A stretch of 17,500 bases of DNA from positions 112,063 through 129,562 of the forward strand of contig CM007339.1 in NCBI GenBank assembly GCA_000333855.2. Reading direction: 5' to 3'. The DNA is from Endotrypanum monterogeii. Lineage: Eukaryota > Euglenozoa > Kinetoplastea > Trypanosomatida > Trypanosomatidae. Shown in pieces: positions 9,042 through 17,500 of the stretch. The translations under genes and the position numbers were made by a program. The notes under the pieces were generated by a model. It saw nothing but the letters and a program-made list of their open reading frames with translations. It searched no databases and was not told the DNA's origin. Numbering within the stretch: position 1 is the stretch's first letter; each line of letters opens with the position of its first letter.

Positions 9042-9529
9042 GTGGAGAATTTTCATGTCTCCTTTTTGTGGAGCAGGTGGAGCGGGCAGATCCCATTTCG
9101 AGAGGACGAAGTGCAGGATAACGTCAGTGAACTCAGGCTGGGACGCGAGTGAAACAGGGTGGCAGGGAGAGGGCAGCGGTGAAGCCGAGGGCTCGCTTCC
9201 CTCCCGTCAAGAACCCCTTAGATATTTCTTCCCTCAATGTGGATGTGTAACGCTGGTGTGTTCCGCCGAGATACCCATTTTTCTGTCGTCGGCGTTTCCA
9301 GCCACCTCCGTTGCCTCCGAACGCTTTTTGTTTCTGCTCCGATGGTCGCCCGGCGAATTCTCTCTCTAAGGGGAACGGGGAAATGGGCGTGCGCTTCAAG
9401 AAAAAAAGAGAGGGATCCGCTACAATTCCTTGTTCTTCTCCCTCATCCCTCGTTTTTTTTTTTCCAGCAGAAGTACTCCGAATAGAAACAGCATCTTCTT
9501 CCCCCCCTCCCCCCCACCACACAAAGGGA

Positions 9530-9553
9530 ATATATCTATATATATATATATAT
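9530..9553. repeat. (TA)n microsatellite
   Basis: A TA-alternating tract with one C interruption, upstream of the IFT80 splice-acceptor region. Confidence 0.85.
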
Positions 9554-9645
9554 GTATACGAAAAGGTAGAAAAATTGAACAACACGTGAACCGCAAGGGA
9601 GGGTCGCATCACCTGAGGCGTTATTGTGTGTCTCTGCCCCCGTCC

Positions 9646-9720
9646 TTTGTTTTTTTTTTTTTGTTTGTTGTACCCCTGTCTTCTCTCGCCTCTTTCCCTT
9701 TCCTTCCTTCATCCTCTCAG
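9646..9720 (+). promoter_or_regulatory. Predicted spliced-leader acceptor for IFT80
   Basis: A 70-base pyrimidine-rich tract begins with a T run at about 9650-9662 and ends in CTCTCAG, with the AG at 9719-9720. This is the strongest acceptor in the window. It gives a 31 nt leader without ATG before the start at 9752. It also shows that frame extending upstream of 9752 is not translated. Confidence 0.7.
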
Positions 9721-9751
9721 TGTCTTTCAACACAGCGACCGCGATAGGACC

Positions 9752-12106
9752 ATGCGTCTCAATATTACATCTGCGAAAGAGTGCCACCGCGAGGCGTGCA
9801 CGGCTGTCGCTGTTTCCCTGAACGGCGATATCATCAGCGGTAGCGATGATTTCACTGTGCGCCGATGGAACGCCAACGGAGAGGCGCTGGGGGTGGTGAA
9901 GGAGTTTGAGAGCTGCGTGACCTTCCTGACGTGGGTACCGACGACAGGGCGCGGTGCACGTCTGGCTCGTGGTGCAGCCGCCGAAACGCGTGAAGGGCGC
10001 GACAACTGCCTTGTCGCCTGCGCCGACGGCACTTTTTCCTTTCTGAACACGGCGAGCGGGCGCATCGAGCGGACTGTCGAGGCGCATATCGGCAGCATCA
10101 CATCCGTGGTCTACGCTGCCGACGGTTCCTCTATTATTACAGCTGGCGAGGATGGGTGCGTGAAGGTATGGTCGCAGGCTGGCATACCTCGTACAACTCT
10201 AGCCACTGCCGGTCGGTGCATAAACGCGTTGTGCTGGGGCACCGAGGCAACTGAGCTCGGTGGTGATTGCGTTCTCTACACTGTAGGCAGCGACGTTGTT
10301 GTCAAGCCGCTGAACCCTGCCTTGAAGAAACAGATCAAGTGGAAGGCGCACAACGGTGTTGTGCTGTGCGCTGACTGGTCGCGTATGAGCGGTATGATTG
10401 TCACAGGCGGAGAGGACGGCGTGTATAAAGTCTGGGATCCGCACGGCTGCAGCATATTTGTCTCCGCCGCGGGCGAGCACCCCATCACATCTGTGCGCTT
10501 CGCCGCTGATGGCGAGAGCTTTGCTGTAGGCTCCTTCATGAACGTGCGTGTCTGCGACAAGACCGGCTGGAGCCACTCGTACGAGCGAACGGCAGAGGGC
10601 AGCGCCATGGCGCTCGATTGGATGCCCGATGGCACTCAGGTTATTCTTGGGAACGGTACTGGCGCGCTTAGCATTGCACAGCTAGTGGATCGAAAGGTTA
10701 GTTGGGGTCAATATAGCGTCACCCTTCTTGATAGCCGCCGGCTTGTCGTGCAGGATGTCGTCAAAGACGCCGTACAAGAGATTGAGCAGGCGGACAAGAT
10801 TATCAAGGTGGAGCTGGGCTGTGGGTATCTGGTCGTGTGTACGACAACGCAGTGTTGTTGTTACTCCATGGAGCGGTTGAACGCGCCTGTTCAGTTCGAT
10901 TTACGTGACCCTGTCATCTCACTTCTTCTCGGGCCTCGACAGTTCCTTCTCGCCGATTGCAGTCAAGGGCTGCAGGTGTACTCCTACGAGGGCCGTCAGG
11001 TTAGCGTGCTGCGACTGCAGGTAACACTAAAGCCGGAAATCATGACGACAAACCTCCTGTCGCTGTCCCCAGACACGGTGGCGGTGCGCAACCCGGCCGA
11101 CGCGAATCGTATCCTCTTCTTCGACGTAAACAGTGGCAAGCTTTTCGAGGAGGCTTCCGTGATCCACCACCTCGAGATTGTCTCGGTTCACCTCTCCCAG
11201 TCCGGCTCCCTGCACGAGCGCAAAGTTGCCTTCATTGATCGCAACAACGACTTGTACTTTGGCTCCGTGCACACCAAACTGGGGTTTCATAAGCTTTCCA
11301 CCATGACGAGCAGCGTAGCGTGGCACGACACCCACGAAACGATAGTCGCCATCTCAGACGGTCACCTGGCAACATGGTACTACCCCTCCGCCGTCTTCAG
11401 TGATCGAGATTTGCTGCCGCTCACCAAGACCGTGCGGGACGACGGTGAGGCGGAGTTCACACGGAACGACCGCATCACTCACTTTCACTACACTCGCGTC
11501 CTGGTGCGGCGCGGCGGCGATGGGGCGCTGTTGACGTTGCCCGTGTCGCCCTACCCAGTGATGATTTTTCAGCTCGTTACACAGAGGAACAACTGGGACG
11601 GCGCCACGAGACTGGCTCGCTTCCTGAGGGATCAACTTCTGTGGGCAGTGCTGGCGGCGCTGGCACTGCAAGCCGGCGAGCTGAACGTGGCTGAGATTAG
11701 CTACGGTGCTCTCAGCGACCTGGCGAAGGTGCGGTACATTCACGACATCAAGAACATCCTAGCACCCGAGGCGCGGCAGGCAGAGTTGGCACTCTTCCAG
11801 CACCGCGTTGCGGAGGCCGAGCGTATCTTACTGCAGGCCGGTCTCGTATACCGCTGTATCGACATGAATATACGCCTGTTTAAGTGGGAGCGGGCACTGG
11901 AGATTGCGAAGGAGCGGAGGACACACGTGGACACGGTGCTTGGCCGCCGAGAGCGCTACCTGCAGGTGGTTTCCCAGGGGGAGACGCTGAGCTCTTTCAA
12001 AGACCTCTCCGGCAAGGTGAAAGTCGATTGGGCCTTGATAGAAGAGAAGATGAAGCAGGAGGTGATCAAGGAGTCAGAGCGGCTCAGTGCAAAGCCCTAC
12101 GCATAA
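9752..12106 (+). CDS. IFT80: Intraflagellar transport protein IFT80
   Basis: A 784 aa WD-repeat protein matching IFT80 (human 777 aa), a subunit of the IFT-B2 subcomplex needed for anterograde transport and flagellum assembly. Residues 1 to about 310 form the first beta-propeller, with WD-like blades such as GSDDFTVRRWN (30-40), GEDGCVKVW (132-140) and GGEDGVYKVWD (219-229). Residues about 315-600 form a second, more diverged propeller. About 605-784 is alpha-helical (TPR-like), ending in charged helices, as in the family. A loop at 64-86 in the first propeller is expanded with Ala, Arg and Gly. The CCC cluster at 368-370 is unusual but has no known meaning. The start is the first ATG after the acceptor at 9720. 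The in-frame codons upstream encode pyrimidine-tract Phe/Leu/Ser and are excluded. IFT52, a partner in the same particle, lies immediately upstream. Confidence 0.96.
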   Translation: MRLNITSAKECHREACTAVAVSLNGDIISGSDDFTVRRWNANGEALGVVKEFESCVTFLTWVPTTGRGARLARGAAAETREGRDNCLVACADGTFSFLNTASGRIERTVEAHIGSITSVVYAADGSSIITAGEDGCVKVWSQAGIPRTTLATAGRCINALCWGTEATELGGDCVLYTVGSDVVVKPLNPALKKQIKWKAHNGVVLCADWSRMSGMIVTGGEDGVYKVWDPHGCSIFVSAAGEHPITSVRFAADGESFAVGSFMNVRVCDKTGWSHSYERTAEGSAMALDWMPDGTQVILGNGTGALSIAQLVDRKVSWGQYSVTLLDSRRLVVQDVVKDAVQEIEQADKIIKVELGCGYLVVCTTTQCCCYSMERLNAPVQFDLRDPVISLLLGPRQFLLADCSQGLQVYSYEGRQVSVLRLQVTLKPEIMTTNLLSLSPDTVAVRNPADANRILFFDVNSGKLFEEASVIHHLEIVSVHLSQSGSLHERKVAFIDRNNDLYFGSVHTKLGFHKLSTMTSSVAWHDTHETIVAISDGHLATWYYPSAVFSDRDLLPLTKTVRDDGEAEFTRNDRITHFHYTRVLVRRGGDGALLTLPVSPYPVMIFQLVTQRNNWDGATRLARFLRDQLLWAVLAALALQAGELNVAEISYGALSDLAKVRYIHDIKNILAPEARQAELALFQHRVAEAERILLQAGLVYRCIDMNIRLFKWERALEIAKERRTHVDTVLGRRERYLQVVSQGETLSSFKDLSGKVKVDWALIEEKMKQEVIKESERLSAKPYA

Positions 12107-12263
12107 ACGATTCTGCTCCTCTCCCTATCACGCTTCACCCCTCGGCCACTTGCGCTGGTGGCTGGCATCTGGCAACAGCGGCAGAGCAGAGGTCTTCAGT
12201 CATGCCATTATCCTGGACGCGTGAGCTTCACTCCTGCTGACTTCTTCCCCCTGTCACATTTTT

Positions 12264-12275
<12 letters not shown>

Positions 12276-12294
<19 letters not shown>
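12276..12294. repeat. T17 run followed by short (GT)n
   Basis: About nine GT units start directly after a 17-base T run (12259-12275), in the predicted IFT80 3' UTR. Confidence 0.8.
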
Positions 12295-12578
12295 CTGCAG
12301 TTTTTTTTTCACTTCTGGGACCTGACCGTAGTGTGCACTGGGGGCTGAAGTGATCTCACTGACCCTCCTCCCCCCCTCCCCGCCTCGTGCCTGTAAGTAT
12401 GCAGGGGGGGGGTTGCAAGCTATTGGTCGTTTGACTGCATGCACTGGCTTTGCCTCCTTTGTTGTTGCCTTTCTATTTGCGTCCCTGACGCATGCGTGAT
12501 TTCGATGTAGTCTAGAGAGCGAGTGCCGCACTATTTTTTTTTTTTTTTCGTGTCTCGATTTTTTTCTCCCTTTTTACC

Positions 12579-12639
12579 GGGCGAGTGGGGGAGGGCGGGG
12601 AAGAGGAAGGAGCAGTGTTGAGGGCGGTGGGGGAGGGGG
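12579..12639 (+). other. G-tract cluster, possible G-quadruplex
   Basis: GGG-N5-GGGGG-A-GGG-C-GGGG at 12579-12600 fits the standard four-tract G-quadruplex pattern with short loops. Further tracts of 3, 5 and 5 G follow at 12622-12639. The G-rich strand is the coding strand, so the element could form in the RNA as well as in DNA. Formation in vivo is inference. Confidence 0.6.
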
Positions 12640-12765
12640 TGTGCCGGAGTTGTTATATATCGTATATTTTTCTTATTGTCCGAAAAGAGTTTGTGTGAAG
12701 CGGGAGGCGTATGAGTGTGAGTCGGGCTCGTCTGCAGATGCATCGAGAAGGCACGTCTGAGGACA

Positions 12766-12802
12766 AACACACACACAGACACACACACACACACACACAC
12801 AC
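12766..12802. repeat. (CA)n microsatellite
   Basis: A CA tract of about 18 units with one G interruption near 12778. Confidence 0.9.
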
Positions 12803-13478
12803 GTTTCCACTATCGAATCAACAAACGTGTGTTCATTCATATATATACACACTTCTAGAGTCGCCTTCACTGCGAAGGACAAAGGGTTCAAGGGTGTTAC
12901 CGACGCCCATTCGCTGGCAGGAGGTCTAGCGAGCAGTACAGAAAAGCAATCAAAAACATGTTGAAGAGAGGATCACTGCTGCCGCTACAGTTCTCTCGTT
13001 CTCTCCGTCTAACCCCCCTCTCATCTTCATCCCCCCGAGAGAGGGAAAGAAAAAAAAGGAAGGGTGCATGGTAGACATATATTATGCTCAGAGATGCGTG
13101 AGTCGCCATTTGCGCGCTTTGTTTTGTTCACCCAGGACTCCTGTATGCTGGATTCGCGCGCGTTGTCGAGAAATGTCTCCACGGGAGGCTCCGCCATACA
13201 GCAGCAGCAGCCTTCTTTGCTCTTCCCCCCTGGAACTATTTTTGACGTCGTCATGTTTGAGCCGTGGAGGGGGGCACCAGCGAGCTTGCGTTTTTTTTTT
13301 TTTAGAGCTCCCATATTCATTGGCGTGCGTCGTCAACCCGAGTAGGCACACTCGAACATTTTCTCCCTCTCGCGCTCACATAAACATACACCCTCACACA
13401 CAGACACAGACCATACCGTACTGGCTTTACCTGGCCAAGCACAGCAAAGCTCATGTTGCATGGGGAATCTTTTGACTG

Positions 13479-13492
13479 CCCCCCCCCCCCCC
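13479..13492. repeat. C14 homopolymer
   Basis: Fourteen consecutive C, followed 24 bases later by twelve A (13517-13528). Homopolymers of this length are sequencing-error prone, so the exact count should be treated with care. Confidence 0.8.
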
Positions 13493-13722
13493 TTTCTCCT
13501 GCTTTCTGTGAGGATTAAAAAAAAAAAAGTTGCTCCAGCATGATCGCCTTGTGGTACCCCGTCAGCTCTACTTTTGCCCCACCTAACTTTCTCCCTTTAT
13601 ATCTTCCCCCTCCAGCTTTCACAACACTTCCCATTTGGGCAATCATCTCCGCATCAGCCGTTTCTTTAAGGAGATAGTAGTGCTGCAGTAGGTGAGGGGC
13701 CGGGTCGCCACGGCTTTTCCGC

Positions 13723-13762
13723 TTTTTTTTTTTTTGACTCACTCCATCCCTGCATAATCCAG
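13723..13762 (+). promoter_or_regulatory. Predicted spliced-leader acceptor for the calcyphosin-like gene
   Basis: A run of 13 T (13723-13735) is followed, about 25 bases on, by the first AG at 13761-13762. The leader to the ATG at 13831 would be 68 nt with no earlier ATG. Confidence 0.55.
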
Positions 13763-13830
13763 TTGCGTTTCCGTCTCTGAAGCGCACACCCATTTTCACT
13801 AAGAACGTGCAATTTTCGATTCCCTTGGCG

Positions 13831-15204
13831 ATGATTGGTGGGGAGTTCAAAAAAGAGCGGTTCAGCGAGCGCCTGGCGAACGCGCAGAATCAACCCAAGA
13901 ACCGCGGCTACCTGCATGGAACTCATCTCAAGACGTGTGGCTATGGCACCGGCACGCTGATTGGCAACTGGTCTGAGGAGCGCTCCGACGCGGGATACTA
14001 CGATGGAAGAGCGGTTGTGGCATCCGGAATGCGCCCGCCATGGAGCACTACGTACCGTGAGATGGTGCAAAACGTTTCCACTCCGGTCGACTTCAGCACT
14101 CTCGCGTCGGGCACTGGCAGCAGCGATTGCGTGACCACCGGTCGCACTTCCACCAACCCTCTTTGCGATCGCTCACTGTTCTCCCAGCAGACGTTCATTT
14201 CCATCGAAGATCACAAGGAGAGGTCGTACCCGGCCCACCAGCCATATCTCGACCCCGCGCGGGAGGAAACGATTGAGAGCGCTTGTCATAGCACATACCG
14301 ACATTTCTACACGCACCCCGACGTGCGGCTGCAGGAGGTCAAGTCGTACGTGCCACCGGTACTGGGCAACGGTCCGTCATCGCATTCCACAAGCGTGTTA
14401 CTGCGCCTTCGCCGGCAGCTAGAGCTAGCGCAGGAGTCGTGTGATGGATCTCTGGGGAGATGCCTTGTCGTCTCCGCCTTTCCGGGCAACATAATTCACT
14501 CTTTTCGCAAAGGCGTAGCTAGCGCATGCACTGACCCCACCGGCAAGATCAACGCTGACGAACTGCGGGAGGGGTGTGCGGCAGTGGGTTTGACTGTGTC
14601 TCCAGCCGAGTGTGTCGCGCTCCTACGGTATTTTGACCACGAGGGTCACCACACGGCACCGTACATCGAAATTGTTCAGGCGATCCGGGGGGAGATGAAA
14701 AGTCGACGTGCCACGATTGTGGAGAGTGTCTACAACCTCCTGCGCTCTCTCAGTCCCGAGGGGGCTGTTCGCCTGGACCGGCTAGTAGAGTGGATTGATG
14801 TGGCACAGCTGCCATCAGTGCAGTCAGGCTCCGTCGCCGCAGACGCAGCGCGAGCGGCCTTCGCTGCACAATGGGATTCCCCAAAACCAACGGCGCACAT
14901 CACGCAGGCTCGCTTTGCGGAGTACTTCGCTGACGCATCTTTCGAGATTCCGCTTGAGAACACGTTCGAGTTAATTATGCGGAATATGTGGCATTTAAGT
15001 GGTGGTCGTGACCACTGCGCGAACACGTCCTGCCGCCGAGTCGAGGTGGTGCACACCAACGGTAGGGTAACCCATAATGAGATCAAAGATGACTTACTGA
15101 TCAGAGAAGGTGACGCCGCCACCCTGGACTCGCAGCTGCGAGCCAACTTGGTGAAGCAGGGTATCAAGGATATCAAGTCTGTGAGGGTGATATCTTCGGT
15201 TTGA
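13831..15204 (+). CDS. Calcyphosin-like protein with degenerate EF-hands, probably flagellar
   Basis: A 457 aa protein. The frame stays open upstream to a GTG at 13807, but the first ATG after the acceptor is at 13831. Residues 1-60 are Gly/Tyr-rich with few hydrophobics, in the style of ciliary microtubule-associated proteins. About 225-390 match the calcyphosin fold: four EF-hand positions at 233-244, 269-280, 308-319 and 349-361, the IRGEM motif near 285-289, the FDSPxxD-like WDSPKPT (348-354), and the closing MRNMWHL (383-389). All four loops lack key Ca2+ ligands: position 1 is Cys in loop 1, the Gly of position 6 is His in loop 2, loop 3 has no acidic final residue, and loop 4 ends in Arg. 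About 396-457, starting NTSCRR, is a small extra module I do not recognise. Calcium binding is therefore doubtful. A flagellar role is inferred from relatives and the IFT neighbours, not shown. Confidence 0.85.
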   Translation: MIGGEFKKERFSERLANAQNQPKNRGYLHGTHLKTCGYGTGTLIGNWSEERSDAGYYDGRAVVASGMRPPWSTTYREMVQNVSTPVDFSTLASGTGSSDCVTTGRTSTNPLCDRSLFSQQTFISIEDHKERSYPAHQPYLDPAREETIESACHSTYRHFYTHPDVRLQEVKSYVPPVLGNGPSSHSTSVLLRLRRQLELAQESCDGSLGRCLVVSAFPGNIIHSFRKGVASACTDPTGKINADELREGCAAVGLTVSPAECVALLRYFDHEGHHTAPYIEIVQAIRGEMKSRRATIVESVYNLLRSLSPEGAVRLDRLVEWIDVAQLPSVQSGSVAADAARAAFAAQWDSPKPTAHITQARFAEYFADASFEIPLENTFELIMRNMWHLSGGRDHCANTSCRRVEVVHTNGRVTHNEIKDDLLIREGDAATLDSQLRANLVKQGIKDIKSVRVISSV

Positions 15205-15382
15205 GACCTCCCGGTATACGGCGGCGCAAGGCAGCGAAAAGGACCCACTATGTTCCGCGGTGTGTGTGATATGCTGCATAGGCAGCGTCGGCGTTCCTTC
15301 CACGTCACTGGATGCGCGTTCGCGATCAACACCGCAACCTTCCTTCCCTCCCCTTTAGTCCGAGATGCCGCACTGGCGCTTG

Positions 15383-15434
15383 ATATATATATATATATAT
15401 ATGCATAGTGTCTCTGTGTGTGTGTGTGTGTGTG
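15383..15434. repeat. (AT)n then (TG)n microsatellites
   Basis: About ten AT units (15383-15402) and, twelve bases later, ten TG units (15415-15434), about 180 bases past the stop codon of the calcyphosin-like gene and so probably in its 3' UTR. Confidence 0.9.
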
Positions 15435-16550
15435 GCGGAATAAAAGTGAACAGCGACTGTCAGCTAATCCGGCTGGGGTCAGAGGACCTTCCTTCGCCCT
15501 CTCCGTCACATTCGTTGTGTGCGTTTGCTGATACAATTGCTCCTGCGCCTCGCGTCTCGCAAGGGAAACGAAAAGGTGACTTCATTTTGTATCTCCGCGT
15601 TGATGTACTTCTTTCCACATCCCCTCCCTCTCCCTCTTTCCATGCATCTCGGCAGCTGGCTGTTGACCTCTCAAAGGCGGTTGAAAATTGTGTTGGGACG
15701 GTGTGTTTTTCCCATTTTTTTTTCCTCCTTCCCTGCGTGTGTGCGTCTGTCAAGACGAGAAGGATGCATAGATGTATGTACACTAGAACCCGAGCATTGC
15801 ATACGCATTCATGTCTTTATTTCGCGTGATGCTGCGCGGCTTTTTTTTTTTTTCGGTTTTATCCTTTGTCTGTCTTGGCCACGGGGTCCTTTGGAAACAG
15901 CGAGAGAAAAATGTTGCTGAATAAGAGAAAAGAGATAAAAAAAACAGCAAAAGAAAGCTGACCGATTAAACGGCGAGGCAGTAGAGGGGGGAATCGAAAG
16001 AGTGGCAGTAGGACTCTTCCGCTCGGGGGCATAGACGGTTGCTGGGGCGCAGCTGTAGACATATAAAAAAGGACAAAGTGTCTGAATTCAAGTAGGCTTT
16101 GGAATATAGGGGGGGGGAGGAGGCTAAGTAGAAGTCAAGGGTGTGTGCGTGTTTGGATGCCATAGATGTTCTGCTGGCGTCCGAGGCACACCACGGCTTT
16201 GCTCACTTCTGCAAGCTTCAACAGTCTTGCGAGTTGTGCATCAATCTGTCGAAGTGAAGAAGGGCACACGAACCCTCCCTCCTCTCTCTTACCCTCTCGC
16301 CCACATATAAATGCAGGGATCCTGCGGAACTTGCTCGCCTGAAAGTGGGCCGTGACGAGCCTGTACCCGCACATCGGTCCCCTCCCCTCTCCTCTGCTCT
16401 CCATGCAAAAAGAAAGCTCATTTTTTTGCATGTTCCTCGTGTCATCTCTTTTTCCGAGCATTCTTTCACCGTCTCTTTCTTCTAGTTTCACGCTGCCGCG
16501 TCTCTGTGTGCAACGCACCTTGCCCTTCCACCGTTCTCTCTCTCACTCAC

Positions 16551-16574
16551 TCCCTCCCTCCCTCCCTCCCTCTC
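16551..16574. repeat. (CCCT)n microsatellite
   Basis: About six tetranucleotide TCCC units within a long pyrimidine tract. Confidence 0.85.
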
Positions 16575-16687
16575 CTTTTTTTGTTCCATCTTCCACGGGC
16601 ATCGGATTTAACCGGGTGAGTGTATCTCGTACACCTCTGCTGCTCCGCGAACAACCTAGGGTACGCTTTTCATTCTTGAGATACACG

Positions 16688-16688
<1 letters not shown>

Positions 16689-16722
<34 letters not shown>
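16689..16722. repeat. (CA)n(TA)n compound microsatellite
   Basis: About ten CA units run directly into about seven TA units. A further TA tract lies at 16795-16809. Confidence 0.9.
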
Positions 16723-16723
<1 letters not shown>

Positions 16724-17500
16724 TCATATATCCTTTTCAGGCGTACGGTCTGTGACATCGTCATTGTATTCCCACAGATCGATTCTTCTCTATTTATATA
16801 TATATATATCAAAGGTGCGAGCTTGCAGGTCAAACCCCTAGACGAGAGGGCAGGGGTGGGGGGCGTACAGTACGGTTCAGTAGTGCCTCGCTCTCCTCCT
16901 TTTTCTGTGCACTCAAGGATAGGTCTGAGCCTCTTGATAGCGTCTTGTTTTTTCCCTTCTCCCCACTTCGCTCTTAAAAAAAAAAAGATTGTGTGACGGG
17001 TCCCTGTTGTCTGTTCAGCTCGAAAAGAAGTTACTTTGGTCTTGCTTATACCCCTGTCCCATCTCCATCCAAAAAAAAAATAATTGAGAAAGGGAAACAC
17101 AGAGGGATTTTTTTCAACTTTCTTCCCCTCTTTTCAGTTACTCGTCACAAATACCAGCAAGGAGGGGCGAAACACAACGTAAATCTGGAGAGGGTGCAGG
17201 CGTCAGGCGCGTGCACGTGTATGTATGTCTGTGTGTATGTGAGCGACAACGGAAAATACAACAGCTATTCCACTATCCCCCCAATAAACGTTTGTGAACT
17301 CTGTTATCCAGCAGGTGTGCACATTATATATATAATAGCTATTTTTTTCTCTGACCCCCCCCCCTGCACCTTTTAAATTTATCTATCCCCTCCTCCTCAA
17401 GTTTGTGTGCGCTTGCACAGGTGAGAGGCCCTCCTCCTCCTCCCCCCAACCCATTCTGGCTTCACGTTAACTCAAAAAAAAAAGGTAGCATTACTGAAGG

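Larger units (their letters stand above)
8091..9751. other. Spacer between IFT52 and IFT80
   Basis: No gene recognised. The + strand is pyrimidine-rich at about 8170-8640 and again at 9420-9720. It is purine-rich with many G blocks at about 8640-9180, so strand composition flips twice within one spacer. It contains a CT repeat (8519-8544), a TA repeat near 9530-9553, and two small hairpins at 9005-9041. It should comprise the IFT52 3' UTR, intergenic DNA and the IFT80 leader. Confidence 0.65.
12107..13830. other. Spacer between IFT80 and the calcyphosin-like gene
   Basis: No gene recognised. It contains T runs (12259-12275, 12534-12548, 13291-13303, 13723-13735), a 14-base C run (13479-13492), a 12-base A run (13517-13528), a C7/G9 inverted pair (12370-12376 with 12404-12412), a G-tract cluster (12579-12639) and a CA repeat (12766-12802). 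Another T-run-AG acceptor-like site ends at 13305 without a credible gene directly after it. Confidence 0.65.
15205..17500. other. Spacer after the calcyphosin-like gene
   Basis: No gene recognised up to the window's end. It contains TA repeats (15383-15402, 16795-16809), a TG repeat (15415-15434), a CCCT repeat (16551-16574), a CA-TA compound repeat (16689-16722), a G9 run (16109-16117), T runs near 15717 and 15841, and a 14-bp AT palindrome (17323-17336). Several pyrimidine-AG sites are present, but the next coding sequence must start beyond 17500. Confidence 0.65.

Noticed and set aside
9626..9751. Upstream extension of IFT80 by 42 residues starting at GTG 9626
   Set aside because: It begins at GTG, is translated from the polypyrimidine tract (Phe/Leu/Ser/Pro), and lies before the splice acceptor AG at 9720, so it should not be in the mRNA.
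12884..12896. GGTTCAAGGGT resembling a tRNA B box
   Set aside because: It does not fit the B-box consensus at the 3' side, and no A box or cloverleaf arms are visible at the right distance.
13807..13830. Upstream start of the calcyphosin-like gene at GTG 13807
   Set aside because: The codon is GTG, not ATG. Trypanosomatid nuclear genes start at ATG, and the first one after the acceptor is at 13831.
14730..15536. 268 aa open frame on the - strand
   Set aside because: It is antisense to the calcyphosin-like gene for much of its length and then crosses GT and AT microsatellites. The sense frame has clear domain similarity.
16352..16996. 214 aa open frame on the + strand
   Set aside because: It is built on pyrimidine tracts, CCCT, CA and TA repeats, with a Ser/Pro/Leu/Ile-Tyr composition and no domain.

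Overview
The window looks like nuclear DNA of a trypanosomatid (kinetoplastid) flagellate, most likely of the Leishmania/Leptomonas/Crithidia kind. Four intronless genes lie on the same (+) strand. They are separated by 1.7-3.5 kb spacers full of long homopolymer T runs, polypyrimidine tracts followed by AG (spliced-leader trans-splicing signals) and dinucleotide repeats. There are no bacterial-style ribosome binding sites or operators. The coding sequences are GC-rich. This matches polycistronic transcription with trans-splicing, and no promoter is expected next to each gene. The genus is inferred from this style, not from a diagnostic marker.

Layout: 1-1849 has no recognisable gene. Its first ~640 bases are complex GC-rich sequence, and the rest is low-complexity T-rich spacer. 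At 1850-2608 is a GDT1/TMEM165 family cation transporter of 252 aa. A 3.45 kb gap (2609-6059) holds microsatellites, a 16-bp perfect palindrome and at least one strong splice-acceptor-like site with no gene after it. At 6060-8090 is IFT52 (676 aa), with a low-complexity N-terminal extension, an insertion in the GIFT domain and a ~150 aa C-terminal extension that looks like an extra beta-rich domain. At 9752-12106 is IFT80 (784 aa). At 13831-15204 is a 457 aa calcyphosin-like protein whose four EF-hand loops have all lost key calcium ligands. 15205-17500 is spacer.

Three of the four genes point to the flagellum. IFT52 is an IFT-B1 core subunit and IFT80 an IFT-B2 subunit of the same anterograde transport particle. 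The degenerate calcyphosin-like protein resembles ciliary EF-hand proteins, but its role is only inferred. The GDT1 transporter has no evident functional link to them.

For all four genes the chosen start is the first ATG downstream of a polypyrimidine-AG acceptor, with predicted 5' leaders of roughly 30-110 nt and no upstream ATG. No tRNA, rRNA, CRISPR array, insertion sequence or virus-like gene was recognised. The most interesting points are the additions to IFT52, the adjacent IFT-B1/IFT-B2 gene pair, the degenerate calcyphosin-like protein, and the unexplained 3.45 kb spacer.
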